Positions 32,641-40,952 of a stretch of 64,000 bases of DNA are shown here, piece by piece (positions within the stretch are counted from its first letter, which is position 1; the number at the start of each line of letters is the position of its first letter). Position numbers and translations under genes: made by a program. The notes under the pieces were generated by a model that had not been told where the DNA came from, searched no databases, and was given only the letters and a program-made list of their open reading frames with translations. Source of the DNA: Collinsella aerofaciens (lineage in GTDB: Bacteria; Actinomycetota; Coriobacteriia; Coriobacteriales; Coriobacteriaceae); the NCBI RefSeq assembly GCF_028207065.1, contig NZ_JAQLFP010000001.1, positions 102,077-166,076 of the forward strand, written 5' to 3'.

Positions 32641-33585
32641 GTGGCGTTCAACCATAAGCACCTGATCGACATTACCGAGTACTCCGAAGAGGACATCAAG
32701 CTCATCCTCGAGACCGCCAAGGCGTTCTCCGAGGTCAATGAGCGTGCGATCAAGAAGGTCCCCACGCTCAAGGGCAAGACCATCGTCAACATGTTCAACG
32801 AGCCTTCGACGCGCACCCGCAGCTCCTTCGAGCTCGCCGAGAAGCGTCTTTCGGCTGACAGCCTCAACTTTGGCGGCTCCTCGACCTCCACGGTCAAGGG
32901 CGAGAGCCTCGTCGACACCGTCGAGACCCTCAACGCCTACAAGATTGATTGCATCGTCGTTCGCGATAAGCACGCCGGTGCTCCCTACATCGTCACGCAG
33001 AACTCGCCCGCGAGCGTCATCTGCGCCGGCGACGGCAAGCACAACCATCCCACGCAGGCCCTGCTCGACCTGTACACCATCTGGGAGCACAAGGGCGACT
33101 TCCACGGTCTTAAGGTCGCCGTCGTCGGCGATATCGCGCACTCCCGCGTCTGCGGCTCGCTGATCCCCGCCCTTAAGATCATGGGCTGCGAGACCTACGC
33201 CGTCGCCCCCGGCACGCTGCTGCCGCCGGCGCCCGAGGTCCTGGGCTGCGACCACGTGACGAGCGACCTCGATTCGGTACTCCCCGAGCTGGACGTCGTC
33301 TACATGCTGCGCGTGCAGCAGGAGCGCCTCGAGGGCGCTCCGTTCCCGACCATTCGTGAGTACCACAAGCTCTTCGGCCTGACCAAGGACCGCGAGAAGC
33401 TCATGAAGCCCGACGCGATCATCTGTCACCCGGGCCCCATCAACCGCGGCGTCGAGTTCGACTCCTATATGGCCGACCACCCGCAACGCTCCGTCATCCT
33501 GGAGCAGGTCTACGCCGGTATCTGCGTGCGTATGGCTATCCTGTATCTGCTGCTTGGAGGTGCCGATAATGGCCTTGCTTCTTAA
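32641..33585 (+). CDS. pyrB: Aspartate carbamoyltransferase catalytic subunit
   Basis: 314 residues. Carbamoyl phosphate-binding motif NEPSTRTRSSFELAEKRL and aspartate-binding HPGPINRGVEF are intact, with GDGKHNHPTQALLDLYTI between them. It catalyses the committed pyrimidine step. GTG 32641 is preferred (GGAGGT about 10 nt upstream); GTG 32629 lies inside pyrR. There is no pyrI beside it, as expected for the unregulated class C-like enzyme. Confidence 0.95.
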   Translation: MAFNHKHLIDITEYSEEDIKLILETAKAFSEVNERAIKKVPTLKGKTIVNMFNEPSTRTRSSFELAEKRLSADSLNFGGSSTSTVKGESLVDTVETLNAYKIDCIVVRDKHAGAPYIVTQNSPASVICAGDGKHNHPTQALLDLYTIWEHKGDFHGLKVAVVGDIAHSRVCGSLIPALKIMGCETYAVAPGTLLPPAPEVLGCDHVTSDLDSVLPELDVVYMLRVQQERLEGAPFPTIREYHKLFGLTKDREKLMKPDAIICHPGPINRGVEFDSYMADHPQRSVILEQVYAGICVRMAILYLLLGGADNGLAS

Positions 33586-34858
33586 GAATGCCCACGTCGT
33601 CGACCCGTCCGTCGAGCTTGACGGTGTCGTTGACGTCCTGATTGACGGCGATAAGATCGCCGAGGTCGGCGAGAATCTCGCCGTCGAGGGAGCCGAGGTC
33701 CGCGACCTTTCCGGCAAATATCTCGTCCCCGGCCTGGTGGATATGCACGTTCACCTTCGCGAGCCCGGCTACGAGGTCAAAGAGGACATCGAGAGCGGCA
33801 CCCGTGCAGCTGCCAAGGGCGGCTTTACCGGCGTGTGCGCCATGCCCAACACCGATCCCGTCACCGATAACGGCACCGTCGTGGAGTTCGTCAAGTCCCG
33901 CGCTGCCGAGGTCGGCCACTGCCGCGTCTATCCGTCGGGAGCCATGACCCGCGGTCTTAAGGGCGAGGCCATGTCCGAGATGGGCGATATGGTCGCCCAC
34001 GGCGCCGTCGCCTTCACTGACGACGGTCGTGGCGTGCAGGGCGCGGGCATGCTCCGTCGCTGCATGGACTACGGCAAGATGTTCGGCAAGGTCTTTATGA
34101 GCCACTGCCAGGACGAGGACCTGGTCGGCCACGGCCAGATCAACGAGGGCAAGGTTTCGACCCGTCTGGCTCTCGAGGGCTGGCCGGCTGCCGGCGAGGA
34201 GCTCCAGATCGCCCGCGACATCGAGATCGCCAAGCTGACCGGCGCCAAACTGCACATCCAGCACATCTCCACCGCCCATGGCCTGGAGCTCGTGCGTGCC
34301 GGCAAGGCCGCTGGCGTTCAGGTTACCTGCGAGGCCACGCCGCATCACATGTTCCTGACCGAGAACGACCTGGACGAAACCTACAACACTTCTCTCAAGG
34401 TCAACCCGCCGCTGCGTACCGAAGCGGACGCCGAGGCCATCCGCCAGGGCGTCATCGACGGTACCGTCGACGCTATCGTCACCGATCACGCTCCCCACAC
34501 TCCGTGGGAGAAGGCCCGCGAGTTTGAGCTTGCGCCCTTCGGCATGATCGGCCTCGAGACCTCACTGTCGCTCGTGCTCACCGAGTTGGTCAACACGGGC
34601 AAGATGAGCATGGGTCGCATGGTCGAGCTCATGGCCATCAAGCCGCGTGAGATCCTGGGCCTCGACCAGGTTCAGGTCAAGGCGGGCTCCGTTGCCGACC
34701 TGACCGTGTTCGACGCGTCCGCAACCTGGACGGTTGGCGAGGACGGTTACGAGTCGCGCGCCGAGAACTCCGGTTTTGCCGGCCGCACGCTTACCGGTCG
34801 TGCCACCGATGTGTTTGTCGGCGGCAAGCAGACGCTTGCCGACGGCTGCATCTGCTAG
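33569..34858 (+). CDS. pyrC: Dihydroorotase
   Basis: 429-residue class I dihydroorotase. Zinc ligands appear in DMHVHLREPGYEVKEDIESGT, further metal histidines in HCQDE and HIQHIS, and the catalytic aspartate in IVTDHAPHTPWEK. ATG 33569 overlaps the end of pyrB by 17 nt, with GGAGG 8 nt upstream, so translation is coupled. Confidence 0.96.
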   Translation: MALLLKNAHVVDPSVELDGVVDVLIDGDKIAEVGENLAVEGAEVRDLSGKYLVPGLVDMHVHLREPGYEVKEDIESGTRAAAKGGFTGVCAMPNTDPVTDNGTVVEFVKSRAAEVGHCRVYPSGAMTRGLKGEAMSEMGDMVAHGAVAFTDDGRGVQGAGMLRRCMDYGKMFGKVFMSHCQDEDLVGHGQINEGKVSTRLALEGWPAAGEELQIARDIEIAKLTGAKLHIQHISTAHGLELVRAGKAAGVQVTCEATPHHMFLTENDLDETYNTSLKVNPPLRTEADAEAIRQGVIDGTVDAIVTDHAPHTPWEKAREFELAPFGMIGLETSLSLVLTELVNTGKMSMGRMVELMAIKPREILGLDQVQVKAGSVADLTVFDASATWTVGEDGYESRAENSGFAGRTLTGRATDVFVGGKQTLADGCIC

Positions 34859-34878
34859 CATAGCCTTATCGCTTTTGT

Positions 34879-34910
34879 GCGCGGCGCCCTTGCGGTGCCG
34901 CGCTTTCTGT
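34879..34910 (+). terminator. Weak terminator or attenuator between pyrC and pyrK
   Basis: GCGCGGC (34879-34885) pairs with GCCGCGC (34897-34903), followed by TTTCTGTT. It sits inside the pyr operon and may only reduce downstream expression. Confidence 0.4.
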
Positions 34911-34950
34911 TCGCCTGAACCATGCAACCGCATGGGGGATTGGAGCGTCT

Positions 34951-35742
34951 ATGCCCACACCTTCCACTGCACGCATGCACGACTTCGAGGTCGTCTCGAA
35001 CCAGGAGATCGCCGACGGCATCTTCTCGCTCGTAATCTCGGCCCCCAAGCTTGCAAGTGCGCTCAAGCCCGGTCAGTTTGTGAACATCGCCGTGCCCGGC
35101 GATGCCTCTTCGCTGCTTCGCGTGCCTCTGAGCTTCTATCGCGCCGACGCCCAGGCCGGCACCGTCGAGCTGTGGTACGCAGTCGTGGGCGACGACACCC
35201 GCCGTCTGTCGCAGATGGCCCCCGGTTCCACTTCTAACCTGCTGGGCCCTGGCGGCCGCGGCTGGCTTGTTCCCGAGGGCACCAGGAAGGCGCTGCTCGT
35301 GGCAGGCGGCATCGGCGTTCCGCCCGTGCTCTGCCTCGCTGGCATGCTTGCCGAGCAGGGCGTGGATGTCGACGTGTGCTTGGGCTTTGGCACCGCTTCC
35401 AAGGCCGTGGGTGTCGATGAGTTCCGCGCGCTGGGCGCCACGGTTAACGTATGCACCGACGATGGCACGCTGGGCACGCACGGTTTTTGCACCGAACCGG
35501 CAGCCGAGCTGCTCGGCGAGGGCGGCTACGACTACGTGGCCAGCTGCGGCCCTGCCGTCATGATGAAGAAGGTCGCCGCCGCTGCCGCTGAGGCCGGTGT
35601 GTACTGCGAGGTGTCGCTCGAGCGCATGATGAGCTGCGGCTTTGGCGCCTGCAACACCTGCAACGTCGAGACGGTCGACGGTATGAAGGGCGCCTGCATG
35701 TGCGGCCCCGTGTTCGATGCTTCCAAGGTGGTGGTCTTCTAG
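34951..35742 (+). CDS. pyrK: Dihydroorotate dehydrogenase electron-transfer subunit PyrK
   Basis: 263-residue iron-sulphur flavoprotein that passes electrons from PyrD1B to NAD+. The FAD-binding barrel includes PGQFVNIAVPG and LLRVPLSFYRAD. The NAD domain has LLVAGGIGVPPVLCLAGML. The [2Fe-2S] ligands lie in SCGFGACNTCNVETVDGMKG followed by CMCGP. ATG 34951 has GGAG upstream. pyrK before pyrD is the usual order in Gram-positives. Confidence 0.95.
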   Translation: MPTPSTARMHDFEVVSNQEIADGIFSLVISAPKLASALKPGQFVNIAVPGDASSLLRVPLSFYRADAQAGTVELWYAVVGDDTRRLSQMAPGSTSNLLGPGGRGWLVPEGTRKALLVAGGIGVPPVLCLAGMLAEQGVDVDVCLGFGTASKAVGVDEFRALGATVNVCTDDGTLGTHGFCTEPAAELLGEGGYDYVASCGPAVMMKKVAAAAAEAGVYCEVSLERMMSCGFGACNTCNVETVDGMKGACMCGPVFDASKVVVF

Positions 35743-36665
35743 TGGGTACCGTGAATATGGCCGTCGATTTCGGCGGCGTCAAGATGCAGAACCCCATCAA
35801 CACCGCAGCCGGTACCTTTGGCTACGGTTGGCAGTTCCAGAACTTCTTTGATGTCTCCCAGCTGGGTGCCATCACCACCAAGGGCTGCGCTGCCGAGCCC
35901 TGGCCCGGCAACCCCGCGCCCCGCATGGCCGAGATCCCGGGCGGCATGATCAACTCCGTGGGCCTTCAGAACCCTGGCGTGGCCGCCTTTGCCCGTGAGT
36001 CCGGTCCGTGGCTCGAACAGCTGTCCAAGGACGGCTGCCAGGTCATCTGTCAGGTCGCCGGCCATTCCGTTGACGAGTTTGTCCGCGCGCTCGAGATGTA
36101 TGTCGAGCTGTGCCCCTGGGCTGCCGGCTATGAGATCAACGTGAGCTGCCCCAATATCGCCGCCGGCGGTGCCGCCATGGGCTCCTCGCCCGAGGGCGCC
36201 TCTGCCGTTATGGCTGCTTGCCGTAAGGTGACCGATAAGCCGCTGTTCGTCAAGATGGCTCCGGTCAACGTCGCCGAGATCGCCAAAGCCCTCGAGGCCG
36301 CAGGCGCCGACGGCCTTTCGGTCATCAATTCCATCCAGGGCATGGCCATTGACGTGCACACCCGCAAGTCCCGCGTTGCCAAACCCAAGGGCGGCCTTTC
36401 GGGTCCACTGTGCCACCACATCGCCGTTCGCATGGTCTGGGAGGTCGCTCAGGCCGTCGATATCCCCATCAACGGTGTCGGCGGCGTCATGACGGGCGAG
36501 GATGCGGCCGAGTTTATCCTGGCTGGCGCTACCTGCGTGTCGGTCGGCATGGCCAACTTCGTCGATCCGTGCGCCTCGCTCAAGATCGCGCACGAGCTCG
36601 AGGCCTGGGCGGAGTCCCAGGGCGTGAAGGACATCAACGAGCTGGTAGGTGCTTTCGAATGCTAG
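35742..36665 (+). CDS. pyrD: Dihydroorotate dehydrogenase, NAD-linked class 1B
   Basis: 307-residue FMN barrel oxidising dihydroorotate to orotate. The catalytic cysteine is in YEINVSCPNIAAGG. Other blocks are TTKGCAAEPWPGNPAPRMAE, NSVGLQNPG and GVGGVMTGEDAAEFILAGA. Association with PyrK makes it the oxygen-independent class 1B type. GTG 35742 overlaps the pyrK stop; GTG 35751 and ATG 35757 are nearby alternatives. Confidence 0.95.
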   Translation: MGTVNMAVDFGGVKMQNPINTAAGTFGYGWQFQNFFDVSQLGAITTKGCAAEPWPGNPAPRMAEIPGGMINSVGLQNPGVAAFARESGPWLEQLSKDGCQVICQVAGHSVDEFVRALEMYVELCPWAAGYEINVSCPNIAAGGAAMGSSPEGASAVMAACRKVTDKPLFVKMAPVNVAEIAKALEAAGADGLSVINSIQGMAIDVHTRKSRVAKPKGGLSGPLCHHIAVRMVWEVAQAVDIPINGVGGVMTGEDAAEFILAGATCVSVGMANFVDPCASLKIAHELEAWAESQGVKDINELVGAFEC

Positions 36666-37375
36666 AGACCGATGCCCGCGACCGCGTTATCGTCGCCCTC
36701 GACTGCGACCGTGAGCGTGCGCTCGAGCTCGCCCACGAGCTTTCTGGTCATGCCGCTTGGCTCAAGGTCGGCATGACGCTCTATTACGCTGAGGGCCCCG
36801 AGATCGTCAAGACGTTCAAGGACCTGGGCTTTAAGGTCTTCCTCGACCTCAAGTTCCATGACATTCCGCATCAGGTGCGCGGTGCCGCCCGTTCGGCCTC
36901 GCTTGCCGGTGCCGACCTGCTCTCGGTCCACGGTTTGGGTTCGGGCGCCATGCTCGCCGCGTGCCGTGAGGGTGCCGAGGAGGCGCGCGAGGACCGCGCC
37001 AAGCTCGTCGCCATTACCGTGCTCACGAGTATGAACCAGGATGCGCTGGCCGAGATCGGCGTCGAGTCGCCCGTGGCCGAGGAGGCCGCCCGCTTGGCAA
37101 AGCTTGCTCAGGCCAACGGCATCGATGGCATCGTGTGCTCACCGATGGAGGCTCATGACATGCGTGAGCTGCTGGGTCCTGATGCCCTGATCGTGACTCC
37201 GGGTGTGCGTCCGGTGGGTGCCGCCCTTGGTGACCAGTCCCGCGTGGCGACGCCTTCCCAGGCTATCGAGCGTGGCGCAAGCCACATTGTGGTGGGCCGT
37301 CCCATCACCGGTGCCGACGATCCGGTTGCCGCCTTTGACGCCATCGTCGCCGAGCTGGTAGAAAACGTCGCGTAA
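36659..37375 (+). CDS. pyrF: Orotidine 5'-phosphate decarboxylase
   Basis: 238 residues, class I OMP decarboxylase making UMP. The active-site D-x-K-x-x-D set is in FLDLKFHDIPHQV, and the phosphate-binding C-terminus VTPGVRP and HIVVGRPITGADDP is present. ATG 36659 overlaps the pyrD end. It closes the pyr operon. carAB and pyrE, needed to complete the pathway, are not in the window. Confidence 0.95.
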   Translation: MLETDARDRVIVALDCDRERALELAHELSGHAAWLKVGMTLYYAEGPEIVKTFKDLGFKVFLDLKFHDIPHQVRGAARSASLAGADLLSVHGLGSGAMLAACREGAEEAREDRAKLVAITVLTSMNQDALAEIGVESPVAEEAARLAKLAQANGIDGIVCSPMEAHDMRELLGPDALIVTPGVRPVGAALGDQSRVATPSQAIERGASHIVVGRPITGADDPVAAFDAIVAELVENVA

Positions 37376-37420
37376 AAGATTCCCCTAAGTCACCACTTTT
37401 GGGTCTCATTAGCACAAAAT

Positions 37421-37478
37421 AGCCCCTGTGCCTGCGTAAACTTTCCCATCCTTTGTGTGGAATCGCAGGTCAGGGGCT
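37421..37478 (+). terminator. Long compound hairpin after the pyr operon
   Basis: AGCCCCTG (37421-37428) pairs with CAGGGGCT (37471-37478) and CCTGCG (37431-37436) with CGCAGG (37464-37469), enclosing a 27-base loop. The following TTAACTTT is only weakly T-rich. It is 45 bp past pyrF, so a terminator is likely, but the big loop is atypical. Confidence 0.55.
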
Positions 37479-37561
37479 TAACTTTGGGCGCAGTATATTG
37501 CACTTTTTGCGGGTATCGTCTAACCTATGGAGCCGCGATTAGGCATTTTGTACGTTCTACG

Positions 37562-37570
37562 TGCTAAAAT
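37562..37570 (+). promoter_or_regulatory. Extended -10 candidate for mihF
   Basis: TGC-TAAAAT about 45 bp before the mihF start. An alternative promoter is TTGCAC (37498-37503) with TAACCT 17 bp later. Neither is strong. Confidence 0.35.
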
Positions 37571-37614
37571 GCCAATTATTGAATCAGATATAACCCAACT
37601 ATTTGGAGGTACGA

Positions 37615-37923
37615 ATGGCACTCCCTCAGCTTACCGACGAGCAGCGCAAGCAGGCTCTTGAGAAGGCTGCTGCCGCACGTCACGCCCGCGCTGAGCTTCG
37701 CGAGCAGATCAAGAAGGGCGAGAAGTCCCTCGAGTCCGTGCTCAACTCCGATGACCCCATCGCTTCCCGCATGAAGGTTTCCACCCTCATCGAGTCTCTC
37801 CCCGGTTATGGCAAGGCCAAGGCCGCCAAGATCATGGAGGAGCTCGGTATCTCCGCTACTCGTCGCGTCCAGGGCCTCGGCGTCCGTCAGCGCGAGCAGC
37901 TCCTCGAGCAGCTGACCAAATAA
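37615..37923 (+). CDS. mihF: Integration host factor, actinobacterial type (mIHF)
   Basis: 102-residue nucleoid protein of the mycobacterial IHF family, unrelated in fold to HU/IHF of proteobacteria. The N-terminal helix LTDEQRKQALEKAAAARHARAELREQIKKGE and the helix-two-turns-helix DNA-binding part (VSTLIESLPGYGKAKAAKIMEELGIS, RRVQGLG) are as in the family. ATG 37615 has GGAGG 5 nt upstream. Its position directly before gmk is the conserved actinobacterial arrangement and a strong lineage marker. Confidence 0.94.
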   Translation: MALPQLTDEQRKQALEKAAAARHARAELREQIKKGEKSLESVLNSDDPIASRMKVSTLIESLPGYGKAKAAKIMEELGISATRRVQGLGVRQREQLLEQLTK

Positions 37924-38493
37924 GTGAGCGCTCAGGATTCCAAGCTCTTTGTGATTTCTGGACCGTCAGGCGCAGGCAAGGGTACGCTCGTCGCTCGTGT
38001 GCGCGAGCGCCGCTCGAACCTGGGTCTGACGGTTTCGGCTACCACGCGAGCACCACGCAAAGGTGAGGTCGACGGCGTCAACTACTTTTTTCTGACGCGC
38101 GAGGAGTTCGACCGCCGCGTGGCAAACGGTGAGTTTGTTGAGTGGGCCAAGGTCCACGGTAACTGCTACGGCACGTTGGTGAGCGAGGTCACATCCAAGC
38201 TTGCCTCGGGCTCGTCTCTGATTTTGGAGATCGATGTCCAGGGCGCCCTGCAGGTGAAGGAGCGTTTCCCCGAGGCCGTGCTGATCTTTATCAAGCCGCC
38301 TTCGCTTGAGGTGCTCCGCGAGCGTCTAGTCGGTCGCGGTACCGAGACGCCCGAGACGATTGAGCTGCGTATGGCAAACGCCGCCGATGAGCTTGCCCTT
38401 GCCGACCGCTACGACGACGTCGTGGTGAATGACGATCTCGACCGCGCGACCGATGAGCTCGTTCGCGTTCTCGATATGCATGAAAGGATCTGA
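37924..38493 (+). CDS. gmk: Guanylate kinase
   Basis: 189-residue GMP kinase. The P-loop GPSGAGKG is at residues 13-20, then the GMP-binding SATTRAPRKGEVDGVNYFF and ILEIDVQGALQVKERFPEAVLIFI. The start is GTG 37924, immediately after the mihF stop, so translation is coupled. Confidence 0.96.
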   Translation: MSAQDSKLFVISGPSGAGKGTLVARVRERRSNLGLTVSATTRAPRKGEVDGVNYFFLTREEFDRRVANGEFVEWAKVHGNCYGTLVSEVTSKLASGSSLILEIDVQGALQVKERFPEAVLIFIKPPSLEVLRERLVGRGTETPETIELRMANAADELALADRYDDVVVNDDLDRATDELVRVLDMHERI

Positions 38494-38498
38494 GGTCC

Positions 38499-38780
38499 GT
38501 GTCCGTTGTAAAGCCTTGCATTGACGATCTTCTGGAGAAGACCGATCACAACCGCTTCCTGCTCGCTTCGCTTGCCTCTAAGCGCGCCTGCGACATCAAT
38601 AGCATGCTGCGTGGCCAGCACAACCGCGTGCTTGCCGTCCAGGATGTCGATGACATCACCATCGGGCTTTCCGGTGCCGATACCATCTCGATGGCTATGG
38701 ACGAGATTGTCGACGGTGACATCTCTTACGACGAGGCCCGTTACGAGAAGGCGCTCGGCCACAAGGTTGCTGAAGCCTAA
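38499..38780 (+). CDS. rpoZ: RNA polymerase omega subunit
   Basis: 93 residues. The omega helix with KTDHNRFLLASLASKRACDINSMLRGQ is clear; it chaperones beta-prime assembly. The start is GTG 38499, 5 nt after gmk, the common gmk-rpoZ pairing. The stop is directly followed by the thiI ATG. Confidence 0.93.
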   Translation: MSVVKPCIDDLLEKTDHNRFLLASLASKRACDINSMLRGQHNRVLAVQDVDDITIGLSGADTISMAMDEIVDGDISYDEARYEKALGHKVAEA

Positions 38781-40025
38781 ATGGCGGCTCGCGTCTGCCT
38801 GGTCCACTATCACGAGGTTGGACTGAAGGGCAAGAACCGCGCACATTTTGAGCATATCCTCATGGATAACATCAAGGCGGCCTTGGCCGCCTTTTCCGTG
38901 AACGCCGTGTCTCGAATTTCCGGTTATATCCTCGTGACCTTTAACGAACATCAGGCCGACGAGGCGGCGCGTGTCATTCGCACCGTTCCCGGCGTTGCCC
39001 GTGTGTCTTTGGCGTATCACACCAACCGCGACCCGCAGGAGTACTGCGCCGCCGCCGTGAAGGCGCTGCGCGAGTTTGGTTCCTTCGATTCGTTTAAGGT
39101 GCACGCCAAGCGCTCCAATACTGACTATGAGCTCACCTCGATCGATATCAATCGTCAGGTGGGCGAGGTACTGTGTGAGGCCTTCCCCGATAAAAAGGTT
39201 CAAATGCACGACCCCGATGCAATGGTGCACGTACTGGTGGTCCAGGGTAGCGTTTACGTGTACGCACGCTCCGAGCGCGGCGTGGGCGGTCTGCCGGTGG
39301 GTTCTGCCGGCAAGGTCGTGACGCTGCTGTCCTCGGGTATCGATTCTCCGGTGGCGACCTGGATGCTCGCGCGCCGCGGCGCGGTTTGCGTGCCGGTACA
39401 TTTCTCCGGTCGTCCGCAGACGCCCGATACGAGTGAGTATTTGGTGCAGGATATCATCCGTGCGCTTGAGCCGGGTGTCCAGATCGGCCGCCTGTACGTG
39501 GTGCCGTTTGGCGACTGCCAGCGTGAGATTTCGGTCACCTGCCCCAGCAACCTGCGTGTGATCATGTATCGTCGCATTATGTATTCGGTTGCCGAGCGCA
39601 TTGCGCACATCGAGGGCGCCAAGGCCATCGTTACGGGCGAATCGCTTGGGCAGGTTGCCTCCCAAACGCTTGAGAACATCATGGCCGTCAACGAGGCCGT
39701 GAAGATCCCCGTGTTCCGTCCTCTCATCGGTTCGGACAAGCAGGAGATCATCGCGCGTGCTGAGGAGATCGGTACGTTCGATATCTCGACTGAGGCCGCT
39801 CCCGACTGCTGCACGCTGTTTATGCCGCGCCGACCCGAGACGCACGCTAAACTCGATGCCGTGCATGAGGCCTGGGAGTTGTTCGATCATGAGGAGATGA
39901 TCGAGCGCCTGCTCAAGCAGACCGAGTACATCGACTTCGAGAGCAACACGTATAAGGCCCCTAAGACCTTAAAACGCAAACATTCGGAGCTTGCTCCGCG
40001 TGAGATTTACCAAGATTACGAGTAA
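38781..40025 (+). CDS. thiI: tRNA 4-thiouridine synthase ThiI
   Basis: 414 residues. An N-terminal ferredoxin-like/THUMP region (YHEVGLKGKNRAHFE, then DINRQVGEVLCEAFPDKKV) leads to the PP-loop ATPase domain, with pyrophosphatase loop LLSSGIDSPVATWMLARRG. No C-terminal rhodanese domain is present, as in most Gram-positive ThiI proteins, so sulphur would come directly from a cysteine desulphurase. It makes s4U in tRNA and may also serve thiamin synthesis. Confidence 0.95.
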   Translation: MAARVCLVHYHEVGLKGKNRAHFEHILMDNIKAALAAFSVNAVSRISGYILVTFNEHQADEAARVIRTVPGVARVSLAYHTNRDPQEYCAAAVKALREFGSFDSFKVHAKRSNTDYELTSIDINRQVGEVLCEAFPDKKVQMHDPDAMVHVLVVQGSVYVYARSERGVGGLPVGSAGKVVTLLSSGIDSPVATWMLARRGAVCVPVHFSGRPQTPDTSEYLVQDIIRALEPGVQIGRLYVVPFGDCQREISVTCPSNLRVIMYRRIMYSVAERIAHIEGAKAIVTGESLGQVASQTLENIMAVNEAVKIPVFRPLIGSDKQEIIARAEEIGTFDISTEAAPDCCTLFMPRRPETHAKLDAVHEAWELFDHEEMIERLLKQTEYIDFESNTYKAPKTLKRKHSELAPREIYQDYE

Positions 40026-40035
40026 ATTTGTGCAT

Positions 40036-40068
40036 AGACCGACGATGCGCCTGCATCGTCGGTCTTTT
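40036..40068 (+). terminator. Intrinsic terminator after thiI
   Basis: Perfect 13-bp stem (arms 40036-40048 and 40053-40065) followed by TTTT-type sequence. Confidence 0.9.
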
Positions 40069-40143
40069 GCTATCTGGGCATTTTGCGGCTAAGTGTTCAT
40101 TTGCTGACGTGTGCCTGAATAAATGGACAGATTTGTGCAAGGT

Positions 40144-40163
40144 TTTGGTCAGCTTTTGTTTTG
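40144..40163 (+). promoter_or_regulatory. Second copy of the competence-associated motif, upstream of comEA
   Basis: The 20-mer starting TTTGGTCAGCTTTTG differs at one base from 11563-11582. It ends 75 bp before the comEA start, compared with 71 bp at yraN. It lies between the thiI terminator and comEA, where the comEA-comEC promoter must be. Confidence 0.5.
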
Positions 40164-40238
40164 ACCTCGAAAACCGGTTTTGGGGCGTGGCTGTTGCGGA
40201 GCTCCTTTCCTGACACGATGATGTTGGGAGGTTTTGCT

Positions 40239-40952
40239 ATGGCGCAGCGCGAACAACACGAACGAGTCAAAAAGATGGACCGCTGGGCGGGCAAACTGCT
40301 CGGTCATAAGGCAGTGGTGATGGCGATACTGGTCGTCATTGCGATGGCGAGTGGACTGGCAATGGCGAACTTTGGCGGCGGTGCCGGCGGTGTGTCGTTT
40401 GAGCGCACTGATGGTTCGGGCACGTTAGTGGAGCCGGGATCCGGCGATGCTTCGAGTGGAAAGACATCTGAAGGCTCTTCGCCTAAGGCGTCTGCCGCGG
40501 CAGAGGTCTATGTCGATGTTGATGGCGCCGTGGTGTCACCCGGTGTATATCGCCTCAAAGACGGGGCGCGGGTGGCTCAGGCGATTGATGCCGCCGGCGG
40601 GCTGGCGCCCGAAGCAGACGTTACGGGGCTTAATCGTGCATCTAAGGTCGTCGATGGACAGAAGATTCACGTTCCAACGGTAGGGGAGCAGCAGGCGTCC
40701 ATTGCGGAAGCTGGTGTTGATGGTGGGACTTCCGCATCATCAGGCGTCGGTGGCGCAACAGGCCTAGTAAACATTAATACGGCAAGCTCGGCAGAGCTGC
40801 AGACGCTCTCGGGAATCGGTCCCTCAATGGCACAGTCGATTATCGATGAGCGGACAAAGAACGGTGCTTTTGCTTCGGTTGACGATCTGATGCGCGTGTC
40901 GGGAATCGGCGAAAAGAAGCTTGCCAAAATCAAAGATTGCATCTGCGTATGA
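40239..40952 (+). CDS. comEA: ComEA-like DNA-binding competence protein
   Basis: 237 residues. One N-terminal transmembrane helix (AVVMAILVVIAMASGLAMA, about residues 27-45) is followed by a Gly/Ser-rich linker, an SLBB domain (YVDVDGAVVSPGVYRLKDGARVAQAIDAAGG) and a C-terminal double helix-hairpin-helix (LVNINTASSAELQTLSGIG and VDDLMRVSGIGEKKLAKIK). It binds incoming double-stranded DNA at the cell surface in transformation. ATG 40239 has GGGAGG upstream. The stop overlaps the comEC start as ATGA. Confidence 0.93.
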   Translation: MAQREQHERVKKMDRWAGKLLGHKAVVMAILVVIAMASGLAMANFGGGAGGVSFERTDGSGTLVEPGSGDASSGKTSEGSSPKASAAAEVYVDVDGAVVSPGVYRLKDGARVAQAIDAAGGLAPEADVTGLNRASKVVDGQKIHVPTVGEQQASIAEAGVDGGTSASSGVGGATGLVNINTASSAELQTLSGIGPSMAQSIIDERTKNGAFASVDDLMRVSGIGEKKLAKIKDCICV

